From contig NC_062226.1 of the NCBI RefSeq assembly GCF_902686445.1, forward strand, positions 13,178,001 to 13,242,000: a stretch of 64,000 nt of DNA. The letters are read 5' to 3'. A model generated the notes under the pieces. It searched no databases and was not told where the DNA came from. It saw only the letters and a list, made by a program, of their open reading frames with translations. Below are positions 21,730-32,029 of this stretch, one piece after another (the first letter of the stretch is position 1; each line of letters opens with the position of its first letter). The DNA is from Sciurus carolinensis. Its lineage: Eukaryota > Chordata > Mammalia > Rodentia > Sciuridae. Position numbers and translations under genes: made by a program.

Positions 21730-22900
21730 TGTTCATTCAGGTATTTAACGATTATTTACTGAGGGTCTATTACATGCCTGATACTGTTCTAGGCACTGAG
21801 ACTACAGCAGTGAACACAGAAGAAGAATCCCTGTCCCTCCAGAGATACAGTTCATGGAGGAGACAGACAGGAGCAAGTTAGTAAGAAAGACAGCAAGTAC
21901 TGGGAGTCACTTTGTATGTAGACTGGCCAGGAGAGACCTCTCTGGGCAGAGGTCAGAAAGCAGGAGAGAGGGAGCTGTGCAGATGTAAGGGGGAGTATTG
22001 AAGGCGGATGGAACGGTCAGTGCAAAGGCCCAGAGGTCACCAAAGGAGTGATGGAGAGCATGTCAGCTTCCGAGCGTCTTGTAGGTGGAGAAGAGCTTGG
22101 CTACTACTCCACATGAGGAGGGGGCCTGTGGGAGGCTGGGGCAGAGAAGGAACACAACCTCACTTACAGGTTGGCTGTTAGTTCAGGAATCGTCGTCAGG
22201 GGACCAGGGTTGAAGCAGGAGACCAGTCAGGAGGAGGCTGCCCTTGACCCCAGCAAAAGATGTTGGACCAGGTTGTCCAGGTGGAGGCAGTGAGAAGAGG
22301 TGGGAATCTGGTGCACTTCGAAGGTAGTCACAGGCTTTCCGGATGGATGGGATGTGGGTGGGAATAAGGGGAGGGAAGAACCACACCAGAGTTTCTTGTT
22401 CAAGAACCATGAGAATGGAGTCTATGAAGAGGAAGTGGGGAGGAGCTTGAACTGGGAGCTTGATTTGCACGTGGTAAGATGGAGCTGCCCAGTGGACATC
22501 AAGTGAGAGGCGGGCGGGGGGTAGGCATAGAGTCAAGCCTGCAGGTGGGGGGCAGGTTAATGCTGGGGAGACTGGAATTCGGGGGCTGCCAGCATGCAGG
22601 TGGAGTTGCAAGCCATGTGCCTGGAGGTCAGCACCAGGGGAGAGAGTGGATGGGAGGCTGAGGGTCAGCCCGGGGGCAGGCTGATAGTAGAGGGCGGGGG
22701 GCGATGGAGAACTGGCGTTGAGAACTGAGGAGCCAGTGAGCAGGAAGACAGCTCAGAGCACCATGACCTGGAAGCCCAGGGAAGAGGGACTTCAGCTAGG
22801 AGGCCATGACCAGCTGGGTCAGGAAGCCCAGCAGCTGCTGAGGGAGGACTAAACTCTGACCGCTGGGTTTGCAGCAAGAAAGCAGATCAGACACAGTGTG
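21730..22900 (-). mobile_element. Long L2 LINE, antisense, about 1.2 kb
   Basis: From the 3' terminus (gttcattcaggtatttaacg, ctgatactgttctaggcact) the antisense L2 order can be followed inward: gtgcaaaggcccagaggtca, aggagaccagtcaggaggag, ggatggatgggatgtgggtg, cagtggacatcaagtgagag and agctgctgagggaggactaa. This is one of the best-preserved ancient elements in the window. No coding capacity remains. Confidence 0.65.
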
Positions 22901-22904
22901 ACCA

Positions 22905-23100
22905 GGGCAGAGATGGGGAGGCCCAGCTCACCGTGGGCACCTAGAGGAGGGCTTCCTGGAAGAAGGGATGTCTAAGCAGAGACCTGAGGAGTGCATACCT
23001 GTTTCCCAGGAGACAGGGGAGGCCCTGGGAGAGGGGACAGCTTAGATAATCGGAAGGAGACAGCACTGAAGCTTATTTGGGGAACCTAAAGTAGACGGTC
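22905..23100 (-). mobile_element. L2 LINE fragment, antisense
   Basis: gggcttcctggaagaaggga, tgtctaagcagagacctgag: a second L2 copy adjoining the previous one. Confidence 0.5.
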
Positions 23101-23840
23101 TGGCATTAATGGGGGTCACGGGAGAGAGGAGGTGGGGTGGGGAGGGGGTGGCATCCTCACAAGACCCTGGAGAGGTCAGCAAAGCAGATGGCAGGGTCCT
23201 CAGTTGGACACCAGGCTTTGGTGGTAGGTGTGTGGCAGGGAGGGGGATGGGGGCAGTGGCTTGGGGGATGGCAGAGCCAGTTCCCAGGTGGGCAATAAGG
23301 AGAAGCAATTCCCGGGAGGAGGATGGATTCAGATGACTAGGATTCGGGGGGACATTTGTGAGGAGAAGTTCACTGTCAGCTGGGCCCATGGGCTGGACAG
23401 CGGGGTCTGGGAGTCCACTGCCTGTGTAGGGTGGAGGCCGGGCCAAGCTGCGTGGAGCTGACCCACCACCCACCTGTCTTCTGGTGCTGCCAGAGGGCAG
23501 CCCACTTGAGGGCCCACTGTGTGCTGGGGCAGGCCTCCTGCATTTCGAGTTATCTCCCCAGGCGGCAGGAGCCCAGGGAGGCCCGGGGTTCCTCTAGGCA
23601 GGGGCTGTACTCGGCCCCTCCTGCAGGGGTCCCACCATGCGATGCATGCTCACCATGCTTCCTTGGCACAGCGGTTCTGGAGCATCTGCCAGGTGTCCCA
23701 AGTCCTGGAGCTGGGGGAGTAGTGATGAGCCAGGCCCTGCCCCCATGGGGTCCCTGTCCAACCAGGGAGGCTGGCACCAAACATCATTAGCACCAAGTGG
23801 CATGTTGGGAGAGGGAAGTTGGTGGTGCTGAAACTCTGGG
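23101..23840. other. Unassigned G-rich sequence
   Basis: G-run-rich at 23121-23150 and 23237-23268. No exon recognised. Part may be decayed L2. Confidence 0.35.
23487..23500 (+). promoter_or_regulatory. CTCF-type motif (12 of 14)
   Basis: CTGCCAGAGGGCAG compared with the CTCF core CCASYAGRKGGCRS differs at positions 2 and 3 only; the informative AGAGGGCAG half is intact. It lies in non-repeat sequence. Occupancy cannot be told from sequence. Confidence 0.4.
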
Positions 23841-23889
23841 TCTGATGGAGAAGTCAGAGTTAGGCAAGAAGAGGGAGGCGAAGGGTGGA

Positions 23890-24190
23890 AGAGTGTCAGA
23901 GTAAAGGGGAACAGCCCGGGAAAAGCTCAGAGCCGAGAAAGAGGCTGGCGTCAGAGGCAACAAGAGGATTCAGGGTGACGGATGGTGGGTGTTGGGAGGT
24001 GCGGCTTGTTGGTGGTAGTAAAGAACTCAGCAGTCAAGCTCAGGAACTTGAGCCTTTTGAGGATGATGGGGAGTCAAGGAGTATCCTAAGCAGAAACGGA
24101 CTTGCTCAGGTTCACATGCAGGAGGATTCAGAGGCAGAAGTCAGAAACACCCACTCTCAGACCAGAGGGACCCAGGCTCATCTCAAGACG
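23890..24190 (-). mobile_element. L2/MIR-derived sequence, antisense (weak)
   Basis: gaacttgagccttttgagga then aaacggacttgctcaggttc and gattcagaggcagaagtcag resemble antisense L2 followed by an antisense MIR tail. Confidence 0.35.
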
Positions 24191-24240
24191 CCCTCCCTCT
24201 TGAGCTCCCTTGACAGGTGAGGGGGGTCACCATAGTTTGC

Positions 24241-24640
24241 ACTCCTGCAGGGACCTAGAACCCGCTACCCCCGGAGATAGCCCCACCACATCCGAGCAGG
24301 CCTTGTGAGGGCCCCGCAGCATGCTCGCGCAACCCAGGCTTGTCAGCGAGGGACCCCAGGCCCTTCAACTGGCCCAGAGCGGCAGCTGGCCTGAAATGCT
24401 CCGGAGCCACCCGCGGGGACGATTGACTTGTTGTGAGCCAGCGTTCCGGATGCCGCCTGGCAAGGATATCGCGGGATACTGAAGAAATTAATCTGTTCAC
24501 GAAGACGCGTCACCCTCTCCCCACCGCGACAGTCTGCTCAGCCCGAGCCCGGAGCTGCTGGGCCGCCCCGCAGCGCCACCGTGTGGGAAAGATGTGTCAC
24601 GACAACCGGAGATCGGATCACTCCGGACACCTCTTCAGAA
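24241..24640. promoter_or_regulatory. CpG-island-like segment at the compositional boundary
   Basis: I counted about 32 CpGs in 400 bases at roughly 60% G+C, giving an observed/expected ratio close to 0.9 by rough estimate. It ends abruptly where AT-rich L1 DNA begins at about 24.65 kb. A CTCF-like motif falls inside (24573-24586). No TATA box or exon is apparent; an orphan CpG island is the simplest reading. Confidence 0.5.
24573..24586 (-). promoter_or_regulatory. CTCF-type motif, minus orientation (12 of 14)
   Basis: The reverse complement CCACACGGTGGCGC differs from CCASYAGRKGGCRS at positions 5 and 6. It lies within the CpG-rich segment. Confidence 0.35.
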
Positions 24641-24649
24641 AACAACCTT

Positions 24650-25640
24650 TCGTTGTATATTTTTTAATTATTTTTTCAAAATGGAAACACATTTTGGGCT
24701 GTTGGTGATTTGCAATTATTAAGTAATAAATACCTAGTGAACAAAATATGCAAATTTCATAGACGACATAAGGCAGAAATGAACAGTTTTTCTCCAAAAT
24801 TCCACACCCTTCCCTTTCTCCCCACAGGACAAACACTGATTGCATTTTGGCAAATAGGCTTGATTTTTTTTTTCTTCAAAAAATATGTTTCTATACACAC
24901 AAATGAGATCATATTATATGTACCTAATGTTCTGCTGTCCATTTTGCTTTTTAATTGTTTTCATTAACTGTGGAATGGAGTCTACAAAATATATATTTGA
25001 TATATGTAAGGTATATGAATCAGATTGAAGTGAAATATTTCATGCCAACCACTCAATTTAGGACATTTTCATTACCTGTTAGGTTTCTATTATGCTTTGC
25101 TTTTTTAGACAGTTAAAAATACCATGTTTACTTTTCCCCATTTTTGACTTATTCTGGATTGATTTGGTCTCTTATTTATTCATGTCATTGCTTTACTAAA
25201 TTTACTAATTTGTCACTTTTTATTTTAGTGATCATTCTAAACATGGTGATGTGTATCCTCGACTTACTAAAGTCTAATATAAATTAATAATCTCATCACT
25301 TTTGTGAAAATGCAGGAATCTTAAACTACTTAAAACTACATTTACCCCCTCCTGAGTTATATGCTGTTATCATCTGGCACCATCTGGTATTTGAATTCTT
25401 TATATATTTCAAACTCCACAAGATGTTATTATTATTGTTTTGTATAGACAATATTTGTTTAGATTAACCAAATATTTTCTCTCCATTGGCCTTGATTTCT
25501 TCCTGCATCTCCAAGATTCCATCTGGGATTCATTTTCTCTTGCCTGAATACCAGCCTTTACTAATTCCTCTGATGGGAGGATGCTAGTGATGAATTGTTT
25601 TAGTTTTTATTTGTATGAAAGATTTCTGGTTTGCCTTTAT
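24650..25640 (-). mobile_element. AT-rich L1 (L1M/HAL1 type) 3' sequence, antisense
   Basis: gatcatattatatgtaccta, attttgctttttaattgttt and, near the right edge, gtttttatttgtatgaaaga with ctggtttgcctttattttta are antisense old-L1 phrases. The phrase breaks off at a younger insert and resumes at 25916 with aaggatattttttgctggat. More than one old L1 may be present. Confidence 0.55.
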
Positions 25641-25915
25641 TTTTACATTTTTTATTTGTTCTAATTAGTTATACATGACAGTAGAATGCATTTATGCATT
25701 TTGATAAATCATACATAAATGTGGTGTAATTTCTCATTTTTCTGTTTGTACATATTGCAGGATCACATCGGTCATGCCGTCATATATGTACATGAGGTAA
25801 AAATGTCTGTTTCACTCCACTATCCTTCTTACCCCATACCCTTTCCCCTCCCTTCACTCCCCTCTACCTAATATAAAGTAACTCTATTATTCCCTAGCAC
25901 CCCTAACCCCTTATT
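25641..25915 (-). mobile_element. Squirrel-type L1 3' end, antisense
   Basis: tctaattagttatacatgac, agtagaatgcatttatgcat and gtacatattgcaggatcaca are what I recall as the antisense 3' UTR of rodent L1 in squirrels. It is inserted into the older L1 and splits the phrase 'gcctttattttta ... aaggatattttttgctgg'. Target duplication not clear. Confidence 0.5.
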
Positions 25916-25956
25916 GTGAAGGATATTTTTTGCTGGATGTATTATTTCAGGTTGGC
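25916..25956 (-). mobile_element. Old L1 3' sequence resumed, antisense
   Basis: aaggatattttttgctggat and gtattatttcaggttggc continue the L1 interrupted at 25641. Confidence 0.5.
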
Positions 25957-26450
25957 AAGACAAGGCAAGAAAGGAGAGAAAAGTAATGGAGAATAAGTGG
26001 AACAATCAGAAAACAAACAATAATACAGAATACAATTAAAAGACAACTGGATGCTTTTTAAAAAACAACCATGTGCTGCTTATAAGAGAGACATATCAAT
26101 TAAAAGGATAAAAAAGTGAGGAAAGTAAAAAGATGGAAAGCATCCAAGCAAACACTAGCTAGATATAAATGGGCAAAAGCTACATTATTATCAGCAAAAA
26201 GCAGAGTTTAAGGGGGAAAAAAAGCTAAAGATAAGCAGAGATATTTACAGTGGAAAAAAATTAGATTTATAAAGCAGATACAAATCTAATTTTGCATGCA
26301 ACTAATAACATAGCCTCAAAATATATAAAGCAAAAATCAAGAGAACTAAAACAGGAAAGAAACAAATACACAGTTTTGTTTCAGTAACTGATTAAACCAG
26401 CAGATTAAAAACTTAATAAAAACTCACACATCTGCAGGGACATCATAGAA
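25957..26450 (+). mobile_element. Decayed L1 ORF2 endonuclease region, sense
   Basis: aattaaaagacaactggatg, accatgtgctgcttataaga, gagagacatatcaattaaaa, gatggaaagcatccaagcaa and atagcctcaaaatatataaa follow the 5' part of L1 ORF2 on the + strand, opposite to its left neighbour. No reading frame survives. Confidence 0.6.
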
Positions 26451-27194
26451 GTGTGCTAACTTCTTTTTATTGCACTCTTATCAGATGATTCAGGATTTTT
26501 ATTTGTCTTATTATTGATAGCTTAATTAAGTCTAGGCTTCTCCACTAAAAAATTACTCTTTCCATTTGGACTTAATGAATATTTGGAGGGAGGCACTTTG
26601 AAATGCATCAGTAGGCAACTCTTTATCAAGCTTTCAATGTATGACTTATTTCTATTGGTGTGGACTCATGGGTTTGTTTTGTTCAGTGGGTTCTACTTTG
26701 TCATTAGCATTATTTGCTGTGATGTGTGGCTTTTTCCAGATTTGGTCAGTGAGAGCTTCTCTTGACAAGTCTCCTTCTTGGCACATTGCCTTACTTTCTG
26801 GCTCAACAGATTGTTTCAGGCTCATCTTACTTTCCTGTCCTGCAACCAGCCATTTCCCTAGGGAGCTGTAGTTCTTTTTAACAGAGAATGATACTTAGAG
26901 ACCAAGTTCTGGGCAGTAGGTGTGCTCACTGCTCCTGTAGTTCTCAATGAATAGAGCTGGGAGTAAGTGTGTTTATACCTACTTATAAACACATTCCTAG
27001 ACTCACATTTATATCTATATTTCTGCATCCATCTTTAGATATTGAAAACTATGAGCTCTAATTTCTGAACAAAATGGCATTCATTCTAATTTTCTACCTT
27101 TGGGTATTTGAAATCCCCTTCTCCAATTGTGAGAAATCCAGAATGAATTATTTTTCAAATAGCTTACTTCTTCTCAAGTATTTGATCAATCTAG
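26451..27194. mobile_element. AT-rich L1-like sequence, orientation unclear
   Basis: gaccaagttctgggcagtag, gtgtgctcactgctcctgta and aataactatgagctctaatt-like words resemble a recurrent old L1 segment. I cannot set its borders or strand. Confidence 0.35.
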
Positions 27195-27631
27195 GTATAG
27201 TGATATTAGCCACCTATTGCTGCATAACAAATCACCCCAAAGTTTTGTAGCCTAAAGCAACAAAAATATTTATTATTTCCAAGTTTTGGCAGGTCAGGAA
27301 TTTGGGAGCAGAGTAGCTAGAGTATTCTGGCTTGGGACCTTTCATCTCTCATGGGTCAGGTTGTAATAACTTAAATGAAGACTTGTCTGGGGCAGGAGGA
27401 TTTGCTTCCAGAATGGCTCTCCTCTCTTACTAATCGATAGAACTTGAAGATGAAAAAATTTAAAACTTCAAGTTGACGTAGTTTAAGATAGTACAGACAT
27501 AACCTGGCCATCTGCTTCCCCGGAGAAAGTGTTCCAAGAGACAAGATGGAGGAGGCAATGTCTTTAATGATCCAATCTCAAATCACCCAGACAAACCCTG
27601 CCATAGGTGGGAGGGAACTGCCAACCATATC
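27195..27631 (+). mobile_element. Ancient interspersed repeat, left part (probably MaLR/MLT1-type)
   Basis: ccacctattgctgcataaca, aatcaccccaaagttttgta, tctggggcaggaggatttgc and gtttccaagagacaagatgg-like words follow a common mammalian repeat whose right part continues at 28036 after a young solo LTR. The family assignment is uncertain. Confidence 0.45.
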
Positions 27632-28035
27632 TGTTATGGTTTGGATGTGAGGTGTCCCCCAAAAGCTCACGTGTGAGGCAATGCAGGAAGGTTCAGAGGA
27701 GAAATGACTGGTTTGTGAGAGTCTTAACCTAATCAGTGAATTCATCCCTGATGGGATTAACTGAATGGTAACTGGAGGCAGATGGGGTGTGGCTATGGGG
27801 CATACATTTTGTATCTGAAGAGTGGAGTCCCTCTGCTTCCTGATGATGTGAGCTGCTTCCCTCCTCCATATTCTTCCACCATGAGGTTCAGTCTCACCTT
27901 GAGCCCCGAGGAATGGAGCCAGCTGTCTATGGATTGAGACCTCTGAAACCCTGAGACCTCAAATAAACCTCTCCTCCTCTACAGTTGTGCTGGTCAGATC
28001 CTTTAGTCACAGCAGCGAAGAAGCCGACTAAAACA
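27632..28035 (+). mobile_element. MaLR-type solo LTR
   Basis: A 404-bp LTR that begins TGTTATGG and ends ACTAAAACA. It carries a polyadenylation signal (aaataaacc at 27960-27968) and is flanked by the 5-bp duplication atatc at 27627-27631 and 28036-28040. It is the same family as the LTRs at 33960 and 36243. It was left by recombination of a provirus or arrived as such; no internal sequence remains. Confidence 0.85.
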
Positions 28036-28095
28036 ATATCATACCAGAGAGTGACCACTGGAGGCATCTTGGAGGCAGCTCTGCACAATGACCCG
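28036..28095 (+). mobile_element. Ancient interspersed repeat, right part
   Basis: Resumes the element broken at 27631: accactggaggcatcttgga, ggcagctctgcac. Confidence 0.4.
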
Positions 28096-28306
28096 TCCTC
28101 TGTTGCCACTGCTGCCTCCTTCCAGGCATAGGGACTCCACTCAGGTCGCACCCCCTTGGAGTATGTTCTTCTCATTCTGCTGGGGTTCCAACACCCCATA
28201 ATGATTACTATTTCACAATTATACTAGCCAAGATTGTGTCATTTCCTCTGTCCTATCAGAGACCCTCCTGTAAGAGCTAAGAAGGGGACTGAAAGAAAGT
28301 CACAAG

Positions 28307-28496
28307 GGCCAGGCACAGTGGTCCATGCCTACAATCCCAGCAGCTAGGGAGGCTGAGGCAGGAGGATCGCCAGTTCAAAGTCAGCCTTAGCAACTTAGCG
28401 AGACCCTGTCTCAAATTTTTGAAAAGGCTGGGGGTGTGGCTCAGTGGTTAGGTGTCCCTGGGTTCAATCCCTGGTACCAAAAAGAAAAAAGAAAAA
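28307..28496 (+). mobile_element. B1-dID SINE
   Basis: B1 half (ggccaggcacagtggtccat, ggctgaggcaggaggatcgc), ID half (ggctgggggtgtggctcagt, ggttcaatccctggtacc) and an A-rich tail. The flanks gaaagtcacaagggc (28295-28309) and gaaagccccaagggc (28497-28511) are a 15-bp target duplication with two mismatches. Confidence 0.92.
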
Positions 28497-28511
28497 GAAA
28501 GCCCCAAGGGC

Positions 28512-29009
28512 AAAGCCCATCCCACCACATCAACTGGGGTTGTGGTTCTGTCCTGGCATTGCTGGGTAAGGATCAGAGAAAGCGAGTGATGCAAAGAAAA
28601 GGCTCAGCACAGCTCTTAGCACAGAGCAAGTGCTCTGGTCCAAGTCCTTGCTCACCTGCTTGACCTCCCTGCTGGGCAGGGGCAGAAGTGGCCCAGAGGC
28701 CCATTGCTGCTGGGTGGCCCAGTGGCCCCCATTGCTGCATCCCAAGGGTATCCTGCTAGGGGTCCTGCTCTACCTGGAGCCCCTGGCCCTGGGGGAGGAG
28801 CCTTCCCACCCAGCCTCTGTATAGAACCTAGAAGGGCAGGAAAGAGAGAGGTGCTCCAGGCTACTCCAGGTAATCTGGTGCACCTGTTTTCAGGTAAGAG
28901 ATGAAGGACTTGAAGTTGGAATGTTCAGGCAAGTCCCGTGCCTGGAGGTGTGAGTGTGCACATGAATGGGTGTGCAATGGTGGGCCCTGGGGGGCCAATA
29001 GGGGAAGTG
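28512..29009. other. Unassigned sequence
   Basis: A short L2-like phrase (ctcttagcacagagcaagtg, 28613) is the only recognisable piece. Confidence 0.35.
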
Positions 29010-29130
29010 GGGATCCTGGCTGGGGGCTGACTTCTAATCTGAGCTCCACGCTAAATGGCCTGGGGCAAGTCCTTTGTTTACCTGGACCCCCTTTTCTTCT
29101 TCATGAAAGGAGCCCAAGAGATATAAGGGA
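29010..29130 (+). mobile_element. MIR fragment
   Basis: cttctaatctgagctccacg, ggcctggggcaagtcctttg, then cttttcttcttcatgaaagg. Confidence 0.55.
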
Positions 29131-30149
29131 TCCTAAAATTGGGGGGCTCACGGGCCTCCTCCCAGACCTAGGACTGAGACCTCAGTTCCCTGCCTCAGGA
29201 CACGCAGCCTCTTCGCCTCCTGGTGCTGGGAAACCACGTTCCTGTGGACACCCGCAGGGCCTTGGTGTGTTCCTTTGCTTCTGTGTTCAAAGTCCATCTC
29301 TGCACCAGGCTGGGAGCTGCTGGCCTCCCTCTGTGTCCCTGGGTCTAGTGTGGGGCCAGGTGCACGGTAATGCCGAGGAAATTCGAGGGGCTGGGGTGGA
29401 GGAGTGAATGCCTTGTGGCGAGTCCAGGCCTGGGGTGAGCTGAGACCTTGGCCTTTTATAGACTGTATCACTGAGCCCCCCCCACAAATGGAAAGAACTG
29501 GAACTCAGAGTCAAACAGAGGTGAATGTCCACCTATGTCCAAATTTCAGTGCCCACCAAAGGGGCTCTCCAGAACTGCCTCCCAGAGTTGTAGGGGGGAC
29601 AGCAAGAGGAGGAAGGTGGAGAAGAGGAGGCAGAGCGTGGAGCAGACGGGGTGGGCGTGGGCCTGAGGGTGGGTTCTCCAGTGTTGAGGCTGTGGACGGA
29701 GAAGACTGCTGGGGTGGGTGGACTCTGTACTTTGGAGGCTGGGGAGCCTCAGTGGAGTTGAAGGAAACCATCCTTGCAGTCTCCGGGGAGGACGGCAGGG
29801 GGTTGCCATGGAAACCATCCCAAAACATCCCACTCCAATAGGAGCTCGGGAAAGTTCCCTGAATAAGAATTCTCCTCTCTTTGAGGATGCTGCTTTCTGC
29901 CCACATCTGTGCCTCTGAGGGGGTGTGTGTTCGTTGGTGTGTGGGTGTCTGCCCCCCGACGCACGAGCTCGTCACCTGTGGTCCAGCTCTGTCTCCTCTG
30001 GGTCTCTGCCTGGAACAGCCCTGTGCCCTCCCCGCCTCCCCTTTGCCTGGCGCCCTCTTGCTCACGCCTCAGGAGAAGGCGGAAGGTCCCCTCCCCTGGG
30101 AGGCTTGCTCCGCCCTCCCCACCTCTGCCCAGGGTCCACGCCCCTTCCT
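29131..30149. other. Unassigned sequence
   Basis: Purine-rich 29590-29660. Several overlapping open frames on both strands (up to 184 codons, 29511-30065) lack any familiar domain. No repeat recognised. Confidence 0.35.
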
Positions 30150-30265
30150 AGCCCCAGCGTGGGTGTGACCTTGTGTTCAAGCACAGTGCTGGGTCTCCAA
30201 GTCCCCAGCCCCTGGCACAGAGAGAGGCACAAAAGACGCCTTAGATGAATGAAGGAATGAAGGAA
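30150..30265 (+). mobile_element. L2 LINE 3' end
   Basis: gttcaagcacagtgctgggt, ccccagcccctggcacagag and terminal gatgaatgaaggaatgaagg are the sense L2 3' end. Confidence 0.75.
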
Positions 30266-30504
30266 CCAACGCTTGAATGGCCACCTCTGCAGGAGGGTTG
30301 GGGACACATGAGTCTTCCCTGCTCAACTCAAAAACCGTCATCTGAGCTGGCATATCCCTGGAGGCAATTCCCAGAAGCAGCAGCAGGGACACAGACGGGG
30401 TGCTGGTTGGAAACGCAGTGTCCCAGGACCCACCCAGACCCTCTGAGTCCCAGGCAGCACACAGAAGCACGGGGGAGTGGAGAGGCCGCGCTCCAGCCAG
30501 CCCC

Positions 30505-30610
30505 ACCTCCATTTTATACACAGGGAAGCCGAAGCCCAGAGAGGGGAGGGACTTGCAAAGCAGTGTCCAGGCTGCCAAACCAGGCGACCTCCTGCAAGGT
30601 CCAGCCTCCC
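30505..30610 (-). mobile_element. MIR SINE, antisense
   Basis: cattttatacacagggaagc, cgaagcccagagaggggagg, gacttgcaaagcagtgtcca mirror MIR. Confidence 0.75.
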
Positions 30611-30713
30611 ACCCTCTCCACCCACAGTCCAGCCCTCCGGCTTTCCACCTTTCAGGCTGCTGCGGCCTCAGATTCCAGACCTGAGCCCCTGGAGGTCTTT
30701 GCAAGGATCTCGC

Positions 30714-30727
30714 ACGCCCCCTAGTGG
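30714..30727 (-). promoter_or_regulatory. CTCF-type motif, minus orientation (13 of 14)
   Basis: The reverse complement CCACTAGGGGGCGT matches the CTCF core CCASYAGRKGGCRS at 13 of 14 positions, missing only the last. It lies outside recognised repeats. With the + oriented motif at 38857 it forms a divergent pair around the LTR-rich block. Binding cannot be judged from sequence. Confidence 0.55.
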
Positions 30728-30929
30728 TATCAGGAGGAGATGGTCTGGCTTGGGTCCGTCCTGGAGACTTGGCTCCTGGTTCAGTGTTAAGGGGCGACGG
30801 GGTCAGAGGACAAGGGATGGAGAAAGTCGGGGGCAGGGGACAGAGCATAGGGGAGAGGGAGCAGTGACATTCAGAGGCCTTGCTTTGGAAAGGCTGGCTG
30901 AGGCATGATGGCCTCACCACACGCTGCCA

Positions 30930-31050
30930 TGAGATCTCCCCAGAGCCTCCACTGCCTCAGTCGAAAGGTGGAGAGGGTGGGGATGGTGCCCCGCTCAGGG
31001 ACTGCGAGGGCTCCACAGGACGATGCTTGGAAAGCTCTTAGCACAGAGGT
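30930..31050 (+). mobile_element. MIR fragment
   Basis: ctccactgcctcagtcgaaa, then atgcttggaaagctcttagc with acag: MIR core and 3' end in sense. Confidence 0.5.
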
Positions 31051-31299
31051 GAAGAGGTGTCGGGTGGGAAACACTGGTCCCAGGCCCAGCCATGCCCAGC
31101 ACCCCAGCCCTCTCCCCTGGCTCCCTGCCGGAAGCTCTTGGTGACCACACAGCCCACTCCCTCACTGGAGGGATGGGGGCCCAGAGAGGTGGGCTGTGGA
31201 GATAGAGAAGAAGGAAGGTGCCTGTCCCGCTGTCCTGGGAATCCAGAGGCTGGACTCCTTAGGGGGAGTGGTGTTGGAGGGCAGGGCACCGGGAAGGCC

Positions 31300-31470
31300 A
31301 CGCGCTCTGCAGTCAGACAGAACGGGTTCACGTGTGCTCAGAACAGACCGGCTGGGCGGACGAGCCTCCGTGGCCTCCCTGCGAGCATCCGGGCGCGGGG
31401 CTACTGGGAGGTTCGTGTGAAGCAGTGTGAAGCACCCAGCACCAGCGGGCCTGTGGTCACTGTTGTCACC
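31300..31470 (+). mobile_element. MIR fragment
   Basis: gctctgcagtcagacagaac then gggttcacgtgtgctcag; the 3' side (gtgtgaagcacccagcacca) is decayed. Confidence 0.55.
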
Positions 31471-31592
31471 AACATGGTCCAATGGAGGGCAGAGGCTGGA
31501 GTGAGTTAGGTGGCCAAGGGAAGCCCAGTTATACCACAGCAGCCACCGCACCTGAGCACAGATGGTGGGGTTCCTGGGTCCTCCCTGCAACA

Positions 31593-31679
31593 TTTTTTTC
31601 TTCCCTGGGGCTGGGGATTGAGCCCAGGGCTTCGTGCACGCCAGGCGAGTGCTCTACCACTAAGTCACAACCCCCAGCT
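31593..31679 (-). mobile_element. ID SINE, antisense
   Basis: ctggggctggggattgagcc, gccaggcgagtgctctacca, ctaagtcacaacccccagct: a stand-alone tRNA-Ala-derived ID element with a short T-rich tail at the left. Confidence 0.85.
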
Positions 31680-31802
31680 GTGTGGGTCCTCTTTGAAAAG
31701 TCATGATGTCATGGCGACATGGTGAGGGAATGTGGGGGAATTGGAGCATGGTCTTGGTCCAGGCAGATGTGCCCAGGGCTGGGGTCTGCTCCCCACTCTC
31801 CC

Positions 31803-31992
31803 ATTGCTGGGGTTGAATCCAGGGCCTTGCACGTGCCAGGCAAGTACTCTACCACTGAGCTACACCTACGGCCCTCTTCATGAGGTTTGGAGACCATGTC
31901 TTGTTAAGTTGCCCAGGATGATCTTGAACTTTCCATCCTCCTGCCTCAGCCTCCTGCCTTAGCCCAGGGATTATAGCTGGGGTCATACCTGA
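31803..31992 (-). mobile_element. B1-dID SINE, antisense
   Basis: ctggggttgaatccagggcc, caagtactctaccactgagc, then B1 half tgttaagttgcccaggatga and cctcctgcctcagcctcctg. Confidence 0.88.
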
Positions 31993-32029
31993 TTTTTGTA
32001 CTGAAAATCCTGCCTCTCAGGACGGGAGG

